A stretch of 64,000 nt of DNA from contig NZ_BAAAEU010000003.1 of the NCBI RefSeq assembly GCF_039523175.1, forward strand, positions 15,374-79,373. The letters are read 5' to 3'. Under the pieces are notes generated by a model, which saw only the letters and a list, made by a program, of their open reading frames with translations, was not told the DNA's origin and did not search any database. Below are positions 52,688 to 60,496 of this stretch, one piece after another. The position numbers and the translations under genes are program-made. The DNA is from Dokdonella_A soli. GTDB lineage: Bacteria > Pseudomonadota > Gammaproteobacteria > Xanthomonadales > Rhodanobacteraceae. Within the stretch, counting starts at the first letter, position 1. The number at the start of each line of letters is the position of its first letter.

Positions 52688-53184
52688 ACGCCCCGGCGCA
52701 CAAGGTGTGCATGCTCGGCGACTTCGGCGTCGGCAAGACCAGCCTGGTCGCGCGCTTCGTGCGCAGCACGTTCTCGGACAAGTACCTGACCACGGTCGGG
52801 GTCAAGGTCGACAGCAAGGAAGTCGTGCTGGCGAATGGCCATCCGCTCAAGCTCGTGGTCTGGGACATCGCCGGCCGCAGCGCACTCGATGCACTCGGCG
52901 TGCACTACCTGCGCGGCGCGTCTGCGCTGCTGCTGGTCGCCGACGGCACGCGCGAGAGCAGCCTGAGCTCGACGCTGAACCTGCTCATGCAGTCGCGCAA
53001 CCTGCTGCCGGATGCGGTCGCCGTGCTCGCGGTCAACAAGCTCGATCTCGTCGAACGCTGGGAGGTTGCGCCGTCCACGCTGGCGGAGCTGCGTCGCAGC
53101 CTGCCGGTGTTCGAGACCAGCGCGTTGTCCGGCGACGGCGTCGAGCGCGCATTCGCGGACATCGCCGCGAGGTTGTCGCCATGA
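52684..53184 (+). CDS. Rab/Ras-like small GTPase (prokaryotic Rup-type)
   Basis: 166 residues, one G domain: G1 GDFGVGKT (12-19), switch-I threonine 37 in YLTTVGVKV, G3 WDIAG (60-64), G4 NKLD (118-121) and G5 ETSA (144-147). The residue after G3 is Arg65, where Ras and Rab have the catalytic glutamine. There is no C-terminal prenylation cysteine and no membrane span. It is translationally coupled on both sides by ATGA overlaps (OmpA-like gene upstream, hybrid kinase downstream). In established classification this is a Ras-superfamily GTPase of unknown function in prokaryotes, not MglA, because the MglA-type G3 sequence and a neighbouring mglB are absent. Confidence 0.9.
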   Translation: MNAPAHKVCMLGDFGVGKTSLVARFVRSTFSDKYLTTVGVKVDSKEVVLANGHPLKLVVWDIAGRSALDALGVHYLRGASALLLVADGTRESSLSSTLNLLMQSRNLLPDAVAVLAVNKLDLVERWEVAPSTLAELRRSLPVFETSALSGDGVERAFADIAARLSP

Positions 53185-54734
53185 GCATCGATGCATGGCT
53201 GCCGGCGCCGGTCGGGAATTACCTGCGTGCGACCCTCATCGATCGCGCCCATCCGCTGCTGCTGAGCTTCGATGCCGGCTGGCATCTGCGCGATGTGCAG
53301 GGCGATGCTGCGTTCTACGGTATCGACACCGGTGATCCGCGGCAGAGCCTGCGCGAGCTGCAGGATCTGTTCATCGGCCTGCCGCTCGACGACCACCAGG
53401 ATATCCCGTTCGTGGAACTGGCGAACGGACGCAGTGCGCACGTGCACTTGATCGTCGATGGTCCCGGCTTCCACGTGCTGCTGCTCGATGCCGAGGACGC
53501 GCGTGCGCGGGAGCGCGTGCAGCAGCAGCTCGGCCACGAGACGGCGATCGCCGGCCACGAGAAATCGAAGGCGATCGGCAAGCTCAAGGAGATCCGCAGC
53601 GAACTCGAGCACCAGCGCGCGGCCCTGGAAGATGCCAACGCGCTGAAGAACGCGCTGATCGCGACGCTCAGCCACGAGTTCCGCACGCCACTGACCTCGA
53701 TTTTCGGCTACCTGCACCTGCTCGAGCGGCGCATCGACGGCAGTGAGCACGCGACGCAGGCGTTGAATGCGATCCGCCGCAACGCGACCCATTTGTTCAC
53801 GTTGGCCGAGAACCTGCTTGAATACGGCCGCGGCGAGTCCGCTGGTTCCACACTGCTGCATCCGGTCGAGGTGGATCTTGCGGCACTGCTGCGTGACCTC
53901 GAGGCGATGTTCCGGCCGCTTGCCGAGGACAAGGGGCTGGCATTCCGCACGAACCTCGTACTCGACGACGCGGCGCCGCCACTGTTCGACGAGGTGCGCC
54001 TGCGCCAGGTCGCGATCAATCTGCTGTCGAACGCGGTGCGTTACACCGCACGCGGCGAAGTCTCGGTGGACATCGTGTGGCGGGACGGCAAGCTCGGCGT
54101 CGATGTCCGCGACAGCGGCATCGGCATTCCGCCGGAGTACCGTGACAGCGTGTTCAAACCGTTCAACCATGGCGGCCCGTCCGGCCGCAAGGGCGCAGGA
54201 CTCGGCCTCAGCATCGTGCGCCGCCTGATCGAGCAGATGCAGGGTTCGCTCACGCTGGACTCTCAGTCGGGTCGTGGCAGCCATTTCCACGTCGACTTGC
54301 CGCCACTCGCGCACGCGCCGGCGAATGCGGGAGCAGCTACCGCGCGCGATGCCACGCCATTCCATGGAGAGGGACGCAGTGTGCTTGTCGTCGATGACGA
54401 TCCCGACATCGCGCATCTGCTCGATGCGTTGCTTTGTGACCTGGGTTTTCGCGTGCAGGTGGCCGACAACGCCGCCGCCGCGATCGAGGCGGCGACGCGG
54501 CAGGCGCCGGACGTGCTGTTGATCGACGTCGAGCTGCCTGGCCTGTCCGGCAACGCGGCGGTGTTCCAGCTGCGCTCGCACGGCTATTGCGGCCGCATCG
54601 TGACCCTGTCGGCGACCCCGACTCGCGAAGCGCGCGATGCCTCGCTACGCGCGGGCGCGGACTACTACTTGACCAAACCGCTGGACATCGATCAGTTTGT
54701 CGGTGTCATGCAGCGCGCGGCGCAGGTTACATAG
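53181..54734 (+). CDS. Soluble hybrid histidine kinase with N-terminal PAS-like region and receiver domain
   Basis: 517 residues. The N-terminal region (about 1-115) has PAS-like character (LLSFDAGWHLRDVQGDAAFY, VELANGRSAHVHLIVDG) and leads through a coiled coil to HisKA with His165 (LSHEFRTPLTSIFGYLHLLE). The HATPase domain (NLLSNAVRYTARG, GAGLGLSIVRRL) and a receiver domain with Asp449 (LLIDVELPG) follow. No membrane span is present, so the signal is intracellular, possibly the state of the GTPase or OmpA-like partner. ATG 53181 overlaps the GTPase stop by four bases. Confidence 0.9.
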   Translation: MSIDAWLPAPVGNYLRATLIDRAHPLLLSFDAGWHLRDVQGDAAFYGIDTGDPRQSLRELQDLFIGLPLDDHQDIPFVELANGRSAHVHLIVDGPGFHVLLLDAEDARARERVQQQLGHETAIAGHEKSKAIGKLKEIRSELEHQRAALEDANALKNALIATLSHEFRTPLTSIFGYLHLLERRIDGSEHATQALNAIRRNATHLFTLAENLLEYGRGESAGSTLLHPVEVDLAALLRDLEAMFRPLAEDKGLAFRTNLVLDDAAPPLFDEVRLRQVAINLLSNAVRYTARGEVSVDIVWRDGKLGVDVRDSGIGIPPEYRDSVFKPFNHGGPSGRKGAGLGLSIVRRLIEQMQGSLTLDSQSGRGSHFHVDLPPLAHAPANAGAATARDATPFHGEGRSVLVVDDDPDIAHLLDALLCDLGFRVQVADNAAAAIEAATRQAPDVLLIDVELPGLSGNAAVFQLRSHGYCGRIVTLSATPTREARDASLRAGADYYLTKPLDIDQFVGVMQRAAQVT

Positions 54735-54745
54735 AGGAGGCAGGC

Positions 54746-55087
54746 ATGAAGACGTTGGATCGGAAATCGGTGACGACCGCGAACGAACTGGCCGGTTATC
54801 GCGTGGTGAGCCAGCTGGGCGTCGTGCGCGGCATCACGGTGCGTTCGCGCAGCGTGATCGGCAACATCGGTGCGGCGCTGCAGACGCTGCTGGGCGGCAA
54901 CATCAGCCTGTTCGCGGAGCTGTGCGAGCGCGCGCGTGGAGACGCCTTCGACCTGATGCTGCAACACGCCGCCGACCTCGGTGCGAACGCGGTGATCGCG
55001 ATGCGCTACGACGCGAACGAGATCATGCAGGGCGTGACCGAGGTGCTGGCCTATGGCACGGCGGTGGTGGTCGAACCCGTGCGCTGA
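54746..55087 (+). CDS. YbjQ family (UPF0145) protein
   Basis: 113 residues. SVTTANELAGYRVVSQLGVV, RGITVRSRSVIGNIGA and HAADLGANAVIAMRYDANE match the YbjQ heavy-metal-binding-like family, small oligomeric proteins of unknown function. A strong GAGGAGG lies before ATG 54746, and the gene begins 11 bases after the hybrid-kinase stop. It ends the small-GTPase operon. Confidence 0.85.
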   Translation: MKTLDRKSVTTANELAGYRVVSQLGVVRGITVRSRSVIGNIGAALQTLLGGNISLFAELCERARGDAFDLMLQHAADLGANAVIAMRYDANEIMQGVTEVLAYGTAVVVEPVR

Positions 55088-55124
55088 CGGCGGTAACGCG
55101 CGCAACGCATCGCCATCCGGGTGA

Positions 55125-55979
55125 TCAGGTAGCACAGACGATCGTGCGCACCGAGCGATCGCGGCGCAGGACGAGGCGCAGGTCCGCGCATGCCGGCAAT
55201 GTACGCAGTGCGTGCCGGCTGAGGCGTTCGTAGTGCATCAGGAACCGCTGCAGTGCAGCGGTTCCCATCGCCTGCGGCGCGTGGCGAGCGCGCAGCGCGC
55301 GCTCCTGCTCGTCGCGCCAGCGAGTGACCACCGCGAAACCCGGCGCCTCGAGCAGGATCAGCCGGTCGAATCGTCGCCACAGATCCGCATACGCGTCGGC
55401 GAGTTGCGCATTGACCCAACGCCGCCAGCGCCCGTCCGTGTCTTCGTTGCGTTCGAGTGCATTGAGTGGACTCGCCAGCCTGTTTCCAGGTTGTGGCGGG
55501 ACGCCGACGCACCAGCCTTCGAGCAGGATCAACCGCGGCGGCGTCGTCACGCCGCGCCAGCGCGACGGCGGCAGGCGCGTGTCACGGCCCTTGTCGAAAC
55601 GCGGGACAGGCACGGGTCGCCGCACGTTCGCGTGGGCGAGGTCGGCGACGGTGTGCGTCAGCAGCGCAAGATCGTGCGTGCCCGGTACGCCGCGCGTCGC
55701 CAACAGCGGATGCACGTCGCGCGCGAGTCGCATCCGCGCGCGGCGACCGAGGTAGAAATCGTCGAGCGAAAGCACCTCGGTGGGCGTGCCACACCGCCTC
55801 GCGGCCGCGGCGAGTTGTCGCGCAAATGTGCTCTTGCCGCTGCCTTGAAGGCCGGACAGACCGACCAGCAACGGTGCAGCCGTTCGCGGTCGTGCGCGCA
55901 GCCAGCCCAACGCTGTGTCGAGCGTTGCGTCGACCACGTCCCGGGCGTACCTGGTCCCGGTGTTAACATCGCGCGCCAT
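55125..55979 (-). CDS. P-loop kinase, glycerate/uridine-kinase-like
   Basis: 284 residues. GLSGLQGSGKST is the Walker A loop, followed by LSLDDFYLGRRARMRLARDV, FDKGRDTRL and LLEGWCVGVPP, and a C-terminal helical region. The pattern fits the predicted D-glycerate 3-kinase/UDK-like family rather than uridine kinase itself; the substrate is uncertain. The ATG shares the bases CATG with the divergent pdxH start, so the two genes have no intergenic DNA, and a GTG codon 15 further in is an alternative start. Confidence 0.75.
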   Translation of the reverse strand: MARDVNTGTRYARDVVDATLDTALGWLRARPRTAAPLLVGLSGLQGSGKSTFARQLAAAARRCGTPTEVLSLDDFYLGRRARMRLARDVHPLLATRGVPGTHDLALLTHTVADLAHANVRRPVPVPRFDKGRDTRLPPSRWRGVTTPPRLILLEGWCVGVPPQPGNRLASPLNALERNEDTDGRWRRWVNAQLADAYADLWRRFDRLILLEAPGFAVVTRWRDEQERALRARHAPQAMGTAALQRFLMHYERLSRHALRTLPACADLRLVLRRDRSVRTIVCAT

Positions 55980-56598
55980 GACGAATACAACCGCAAACGT
56001 CGAATCGACCGCACTCTATCAGCAGGCCCTGGCGACATTCCGCAGTTTGCTCGACGAGGCACGCACGGCTGGCGATCCGGAACCGACCGCGATGACGCTG
56101 GCGACCGCGGACCGCGATGGCCGACTCTCGGCGCGCATCGTGCTGCTCAAGGGCGTCGACGAGCGCGGCTTCCGTTTCTTCACGAACTACGAAAGCGCAA
56201 AGGGTGCGCAGCTCGCGGCGCATCCGCAGGTCGCATTGTGCTTCCACTGGAAGACCCTGCACGAGGGCGTGCAGGTGCGCATCGAGGGGCGTGTCGAGAA
56301 ACTGTCTGCGGACGAGTCCGACGCCTATTTCATGTCGCGTCCGCGCGGCAGCCAGATCGGCGCCTGGGCATCACCGCAATCGCAGCCGCTCGCCGACCGA
56401 GCCGAATTCGAGGCGCGCATTGCCGAATTCGAACAGCGCTTCGCCGGCATAGCGGTGCCGCGTCCACCACACTGGGGCGGCTTCGTCGTCGTGCCGGAGC
56501 TCATCGAATTCTGGTACGGCGCGACGTTCCGCCTGCACGAGCGCGTCGAGTACGCGCTCGGCGAGGGAGCGTGGACGAAGCGGATGCTCTATCCGTGA
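55978..56598 (+). CDS. pdxH: Pyridoxine/pyridoxamine 5'-phosphate oxidase
   Basis: 206 residues: TAMTLATADRDGRLSARIVL, LKGVDERGFRFFTNYESAKG (FMN/PLP-binding), HWKTLHEGVQVRIEGRVEKL, MSRPRGSQIGAWASPQSQPL and the C-terminal ERVEYALGEGAWTKRMLYP region. It makes pyridoxal 5'-phosphate with FMN. The start overlaps the divergent kinase start; its stop overlaps the GTG start of the next gene (GTGA). Confidence 0.95.
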   Translation: MTNTTANVESTALYQQALATFRSLLDEARTAGDPEPTAMTLATADRDGRLSARIVLLKGVDERGFRFFTNYESAKGAQLAAHPQVALCFHWKTLHEGVQVRIEGRVEKLSADESDAYFMSRPRGSQIGAWASPQSQPLADRAEFEARIAEFEQRFAGIAVPRPPHWGGFVVVPELIEFWYGATFRLHERVEYALGEGAWTKRMLYP

Positions 56599-57056
56599 GC
56601 GGCAACTGGCCGGTGCGCGCCGCGCAGGCCGGCGACCTAGCGCAGTGGAGCGCGCTGCGCGCGGCGCTGTGGCCGGACGTCGACGCTGCGGAGCATCGCG
56701 CGGACATCGAAGACCAGCTCGCGCAGCCGGAGCGGTTCAATTCATTCCTTGCGCTCGACGGAATCGGTATGCCGATAGGCCTCGCCGAGGCTAGCCTGCG
56801 CTGCGACTACGTCAACGGCACCGAGAGTTCGCCGGTGGGCTTCCTCGACGGGCTGTACGTGGTGCCTGCGGTGCGTCGGCGCGGTGTCGGCCGCGCGCTT
56901 GTCGCCGCCGTCGAGGCATGGACGCGCGCGCTCGGTTGCCGCGAACTCGCCTCGGATTCATTGCTCGCCAATGAGCCCGCGCATGCGGCGCATCGCGCTT
57001 ACGGTTTCGAGGAAACCGAGCGCGTCGTGTACTTCCGAAAGTCCGTGGATCGCTGA
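56595..57056 (+). CDS. AAC(6')-like aminoglycoside N-acetyltransferase (GNAT family)
   Basis: 153 residues: WPVRAAQAGDLAQWSALRAA, LWPDVDAAEHRADI, EASLRCDYVNGTESSPVGFL, DGLYVVPAVRRRGVGRALV (acetyl-CoA pyrophosphate loop), ASDSLLANEPAHAAHRAYGF and EETERVVYFRK. The blocks DYVNG(T/C)ESSPV and GFEETERVVYFRK are characteristic of AAC(6')-I enzymes, including intrinsic chromosomal ones in related genera. It may acetylate aminoglycosides or a cellular amine. The start is GTG 56595, overlapping the pdxH stop, so it is cotranscribed with pdxH and not on a visible mobile element. Activity against drugs cannot be told from sequence. Confidence 0.87.
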   Translation: MSGNWPVRAAQAGDLAQWSALRAALWPDVDAAEHRADIEDQLAQPERFNSFLALDGIGMPIGLAEASLRCDYVNGTESSPVGFLDGLYVVPAVRRRGVGRALVAAVEAWTRALGCRELASDSLLANEPAHAAHRAYGFEETERVVYFRKSVDR

Positions 57057-57059
57057 GCG

Positions 57060-57854
57060 GTGGGCCCGCAACGCATCGTGTGCCTGACCGAGGAACCGAC
57101 CGAGGTGCTGTACGCGCTCGGCGAGCAGGACCGCATCGTCGGCATTTCGGGCTTCACGGTGCGGCCGCCGCGCGCGCGAAAAGAGAAACCCAAAGTCTCT
57201 GCGTTCACCAGCGCGAAGATCGACGAGATCCTGAAGCTGCAGCCGGATTTCGTGGTCGGTTTCTCCGACATCCAGGCCGACATCGCGCGCGAGCTGGTCA
57301 AGGCCGGGGTCGAGGTCTGGATCAGCAACCACCGCAGCGTCGCCGGCATCCTCGACTATATCCGTCGACTCGGTGCGCTGGTTGGTGCGCACGAGCGCGC
57401 CGAGGTGTACGCGCAACGCGCGCAGGCGCATCTCGCCGAGATCGCGCAGGCCGCCGCGGCGCTGCCGCGCAGACCGCGCGTATTTTTCGAGGAGTGGGAC
57501 GATCCGTTGATCAGCGGCATCCAGTGGGTCGCAGAACTGATCCGCATCGCCGGCGGCGATGATGTCTTCCCCGAGCGTGCCGGGAAATCGCTTGCGCGCG
57601 ACCGCATCCTGGCCGATCCGCGCGAGGTCGTGCGGCGCATGCCGGACATCGTGTTCGGTTCGTGGTGCGGCAAGAAATTCCGGCCCGATCGCGTCGCCGC
57701 GCGCGCGGGTTGGAACGCGATTCCGGCGGTGCGCGACGGCGAACTGCACGAGATCAAGTCGCCGATCATCCTGCAGCCCGGCCCGGCCGCGTTGTTCGAT
57801 GGCGTCGATGCGCTGCATCGCGTGATAGCCAACTGGGCCAGGCGCGCGCTTTGA
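57060..57854 (+). CDS. Cobalamin-binding (BtuF-like) protein without visible signal peptide
   Basis: 264 residues: RIVCLTEEPTEVLYALGEQD, VGISGFTVRPP, KIDEILKLQPDFVVGFSDIQ, FFEEWDDPLISGIQWVAELI and GGDDVFPERAGKS have the layout of cobalamin/hemin-type substrate-binding proteins of ABC importers. Such proteins are normally exported, but this one starts directly in the first strand with no signal peptide. GTG 57060 is four bases after the previous stop. No ABC permease or ATPase gene is nearby. It may act in the cytoplasm or have lost export. Confidence 0.85.
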   Translation: MGPQRIVCLTEEPTEVLYALGEQDRIVGISGFTVRPPRARKEKPKVSAFTSAKIDEILKLQPDFVVGFSDIQADIARELVKAGVEVWISNHRSVAGILDYIRRLGALVGAHERAEVYAQRAQAHLAEIAQAAAALPRRPRVFFEEWDDPLISGIQWVAELIRIAGGDDVFPERAGKSLARDRILADPREVVRRMPDIVFGSWCGKKFRPDRVAARAGWNAIPAVRDGELHEIKSPIILQPGPAALFDGVDALHRVIANWARRAL

Positions 57855-57886
57855 AGCCCGCACCTTCAAGGGGTGAGCCGGGCTTT
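57854..57886 (+). terminator. Candidate terminator after the pdxH operon
   Basis: AAGCCCG and CGGGCTT flank an 18-base loop that contains its own small hairpin (CCTT, C, AAGG); TTT follows the outer stem. It begins at the last base of the preceding stop codon. Confidence 0.4.
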
Positions 57887-57995
57887 CGCGCGGCACTGCC
57901 GCGCGCCGGCGAACGGCTGCACATGGATGTGCAGACCGGGCTTCGAGGGCAGGATGCCCGGGTTGGGTTGGGGACGGTGTTCACCGCGTCACGGA

Positions 57996-58044
57996 GCATC
58001 GCGGCTGAAGCCTGTCCTGAGCCCTGTCGAAGGGCCGCTCCCAC
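57996..58044. repeat. Single REP arm interrupted by another short repeat
   Basis: GCATCGCGGCTGAAGCC is the REP right arm; it is followed by TGTCCTGAGCCCTGTCGAAG and GG, then CCGCTCCCAC, the rest of the arm. The interrupting 22-24 bases resemble the interspersed CCTGAGCCTGTCGAAGG element. No matching left arm is visible nearby. Confidence 0.7.
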
Positions 58045-58065
58045 GGAAAAAGGCGGGCGAGGCGC

Positions 58066-58644
58066 CTACGCCGCCTGCGCCAGCCGCATGCCGAGATCGA
58101 GCACCGGCCCGACGATCAGCACGCGCGCCAGCATCACGATCAGCCATGCGACCATCGGCGACAGGTCGAGCCCCGCGATCGGCGGCACGATTCTGCGAAT
58201 AGGGCGAAGCACCGGTTCGGTGAGCTGGAACACCAGCGGCACGATCGGATTCGAACGATCCACGCTGATGAACGAGAGCAGCACGCGCACCAGGATCAGG
58301 CCGAAGTACAGCATCAGCACGAAATCAACGAGATCGGCGAGCGCCATCACGACCAGGCCGAATACGCCCAGTCCCTGTCCGGCCAGTGCGTACAGCAACG
58401 CGAGTTTGACCCCGCTGAGCAGCCAGGCGAGCAGGATCGCCGCGATGTCGATGTTGCGCCAGGCCGGAATCACCTTGCGCAACGGCATCAGCACGGGGTT
58501 GGTGACCCGGTAGAGGAACTGGCAGACCGGGTTGTAGAAATTCGCGTGGACCCATTGCAGCAGTACGCGCAGCACGACCAGCGCGATCAGCGCGCCGAAT
58601 GCGAAGTTGATCAGGATCTGGCCGGCGTTCGCGATGTAACCCAT
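58066..58644 (-). CDS. yggT: YggT family integral membrane protein
   Basis: 192 residues with two YggT repeats, each with two membrane spans: GQILINFAFGALIALVVLRV, LLQWVHANFYNPVCQFLYRV and TNPVLMPLRKVIPAWRNID, then LILVRVLLSFISVD and TEPVLRPIRRIVPP. Its role is unknown; the gene is usually in the yggS-proC-yggT cluster, as here. Confidence 0.9.
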   Translation of the reverse strand: MGYIANAGQILINFAFGALIALVVLRVLLQWVHANFYNPVCQFLYRVTNPVLMPLRKVIPAWRNIDIAAILLAWLLSGVKLALLYALAGQGLGVFGLVVMALADLVDFVLMLYFGLILVRVLLSFISVDRSNPIVPLVFQLTEPVLRPIRRIVPPIAGLDLSPMVAWLIVMLARVLIVGPVLDLGMRLAQAA

Positions 58645-58693
58645 GGGTGTTGGTCGCTTGTCAGTTGTCGTGGATCGAATTGGCAGTGTCGTT

Positions 58694-58769
58694 GTAGGAG
58701 CGGCTTCAGCCGCGATGCTTTTTTCTCGCACACTCCAGACAAGAGCATCGCGGCTGAAGCCGCTCCTAC
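58694..58769. repeat. Inverted pair of GTAG REP elements between yggT and proC
   Basis: GTAGGAGCGGCTTCAGCCGC at 58694 and its reverse complement ending CGCTCCTAC at 58769, with a loop of about 28 bases. It lies inside the yggS-proC-yggT operon and could form a strong hairpin in its transcript. Confidence 0.88.
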
Positions 58770-58790
58770 AAAAGATTCAAGATACGAGAT

Positions 58791-59639
58791 TCAGGAATAT
58801 TGCTCCGACAACTCGCGCCCACGCCGCGTCGCCGCGTCGACCGCGGCCGCGACGAGCCCGCGCAGGTCGCCGGCCGCGAACGCATCGAGCGCCGCGGCGG
58901 TGGTGCCGCCCGGCGAGGTCACGCGCTCGCGCAGTCGTGCGGGCGATTCGCCGTCCTCGACCAGCATGCGCCCTGCGCCGAGACAGGTTTGTGTCGCCAA
59001 CGCGCGCGCGGCCTCGCGCGGCAGGCCCTGCGCGACCGCGGCCTCCTCGAGCGCCTCGACCAGCAGGAAGAAATAGGCCGGTCCCGAGCCCGATAGCGCG
59101 GTCACCGTGTCCATCAGTTCCTCGCGCTCGATCCAGACCGTGCGGCCAGCCGCGCCGAGGATCGCTTCGGCCTGCGCACGCTGTTCCGCGCTGGTCGAAT
59201 CGTTCGCGATCAGCCCGGTCGCACCGGCCCCGATCAGCGCGGGTGTGTTGGGCATCGCGCGCACGATCGGCAGGTCGGTATCGAACCATGCGCGCAATTG
59301 TTCGATGCGGATGCCGGCCGCGATCGAGATGACCAGCGGCCGCGAAGCCGCGGCCACCTTGGCGAGATCGGTGCAGACCGTCTTCAACACTTGCGGCTTG
59401 ACCGCGAGCACGAGTACGTCGGCACCTTGTGCGGCCGTGCGCGCGGCATCATGCACGGCCACCCCGAAATCGCGCGCGAGTGCATCGCGCAGTTCCGCAT
59501 TCGGTTCCGCAACGGCTATCGAACCTGCGCGCGCGCCACCACGGATCAGCGCGCCGATCAGGCTGCGCGCCATGTTGCCGCCACCGATGAACGCGATCGA
59601 GCGGGGATTCGGAAGTCGGGAATCGGCAGGCGTAGGCAT
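58791..59639 (-). CDS. proC: Pyrroline-5-carboxylate reductase
   Basis: 282 residues: IAFIGGGNMARSLIGALIRG (NADPH-binding), DVLVLAVKPQVLKTV, RAMPNTPALIGAGATGL, ALSGSGPAYFFLLVEALEEA and a C-terminal VTSPGGTTAAALDAF. It makes L-proline from 1-pyrroline-5-carboxylate. ATG 59639 is chosen where homology begins; 59675 would add 12 residues. Confidence 0.96.
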   Translation of the reverse strand: MPTPADSRLPNPRSIAFIGGGNMARSLIGALIRGGARAGSIAVAEPNAELRDALARDFGVAVHDAARTAAQGADVLVLAVKPQVLKTVCTDLAKVAAASRPLVISIAAGIRIEQLRAWFDTDLPIVRAMPNTPALIGAGATGLIANDSTSAEQRAQAEAILGAAGRTVWIEREELMDTVTALSGSGPAYFFLLVEALEEAAVAQGLPREAARALATQTCLGAGRMLVEDGESPARLRERVTSPGGTTAAALDAFAAGDLRGLVAAAVDAATRRGRELSEQYS

Positions 59640-59664
59640 TCGCAGCGATGGTGTCGGATCAAGG

Positions 59665-59692
59665 GGCGCAAGCATAGCAAGCGGCTTGCGCC
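59665..59692. promoter_or_regulatory. Inverted repeat between yggS and proC
   Basis: GGCGCAAGC, ten bases, GCTTGCGCC: a perfect 9-bp stem in the 86 bases between the two genes. There is no T-run, so it may tune expression within the operon rather than end it. Confidence 0.45.
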
Positions 59693-59725
59693 ATCCGGAG
59701 GCGAGGCGGCCGTTTCAGGGATTCC

Positions 59726-60409
59726 CTATCGGCTTCTCGCTCCAAACAACGCGGTACCCACGCGCACCATCGTCGCACCCTCGGCAATCGCGAGTTCGAA
59801 GTCGTCGGACATGCCCATCGACAGCGTGTCGATGCCCACGCGGCTCGCGCACAGTTCGTCGAACAGCGCGCGCATGCGGCAGAACGCGTTGCGTCGCCGC
59901 TCGAGGTCGGGCGCCGGCGCTGGAATCGCCATCAGGCCGCGCAGGCGCAGATTCGGCGCCGCAGTGATCTCGTCAGCGAGTGCCGTGACCTGCGCCGGGG
60001 TGCAGCCGGACTTGCTGTCCTCGTCGTCGATGTTGACCTGGATCAGCACGTTCAGCGGCGCAGACGCGGTTGCCCGGTGGCGCGACAGCGGCTCGATCAG
60101 CTTGGTGCGGTCGAGGCTCTGCAGCCAGTCGAAATGTTCGGCGACCTCGCGGCACTTGTTCGACTGCAGCGGTCCGATCAGATGCCATTCGAGCGTGGGG
60201 TCGGCGAGCTCGCGCTGCTTGGCCAGCGCCTCCTGCACGTAGTTTTCGCCGAACACACGCTGGCCAAGCGCGGCCACCGCGCGGATCGCGGCGACCGGCT
60301 GGGTCTTGGAGACCGCAAGCAGGGTCACCTCGTCGAGCCGTCCCGCCGAATGTCGCGCCGCGGCGACGCGGTGAGTGACGGAACGGTAGGCTGTTTCGCA
60401 GAAATTCAT
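59726..60409 (-). CDS. yggS: YggS family pyridoxal-phosphate homeostasis protein
   Basis: 227 residues: LDEVTLLAVSKTQPVAAIRA with the PLP lysine (about 35), GENYVQEALAK, WHLIGPLQSNKCREVAEHFD, INVD-type LIQVNIDDEDSKSGC, LRLRGLMAIPAP and LSMGMSDDFELAIAEGATMV. It keeps free PLP levels in balance. The upstream ATG 60424 is possible. It is divergent from pilT, as in many gammaproteobacteria. Confidence 0.94.
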   Translation of the reverse strand: MNFCETAYRSVTHRVAAARHSAGRLDEVTLLAVSKTQPVAAIRAVAALGQRVFGENYVQEALAKQRELADPTLEWHLIGPLQSNKCREVAEHFDWLQSLDRTKLIEPLSRHRATASAPLNVLIQVNIDDEDSKSGCTPAQVTALADEITAAPNLRLRGLMAIPAPAPDLERRRNAFCRMRALFDELCASRVGIDTLSMGMSDDFELAIAEGATMVRVGTALFGARSR

Positions 60410-60443
60410 CGCAAGGCCGCGCATTGTCTGGGTTTCGTAGGGC

Positions 60444-60449
60444 TATACT
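60444..60449 (+). promoter_or_regulatory. Candidate -10 element for pilT
   Basis: TATACT at 60444-60449, 48 bases before ATG 60497. A TTGTCT lies upstream, but with only 14 bases between, so the -35 is uncertain. Confidence 0.35.
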
Positions 60450-60496
60450 GCCGCAACCGAGCGCCCGCGCGGCGCTCCGCGTTCCAGGGGACAAGC

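Noticed and set aside
52684..53184. MglA polarity GTPase
   Set aside because: G3 is DIAGR rather than the MglA form and no MglB/roadblock gene is adjacent.
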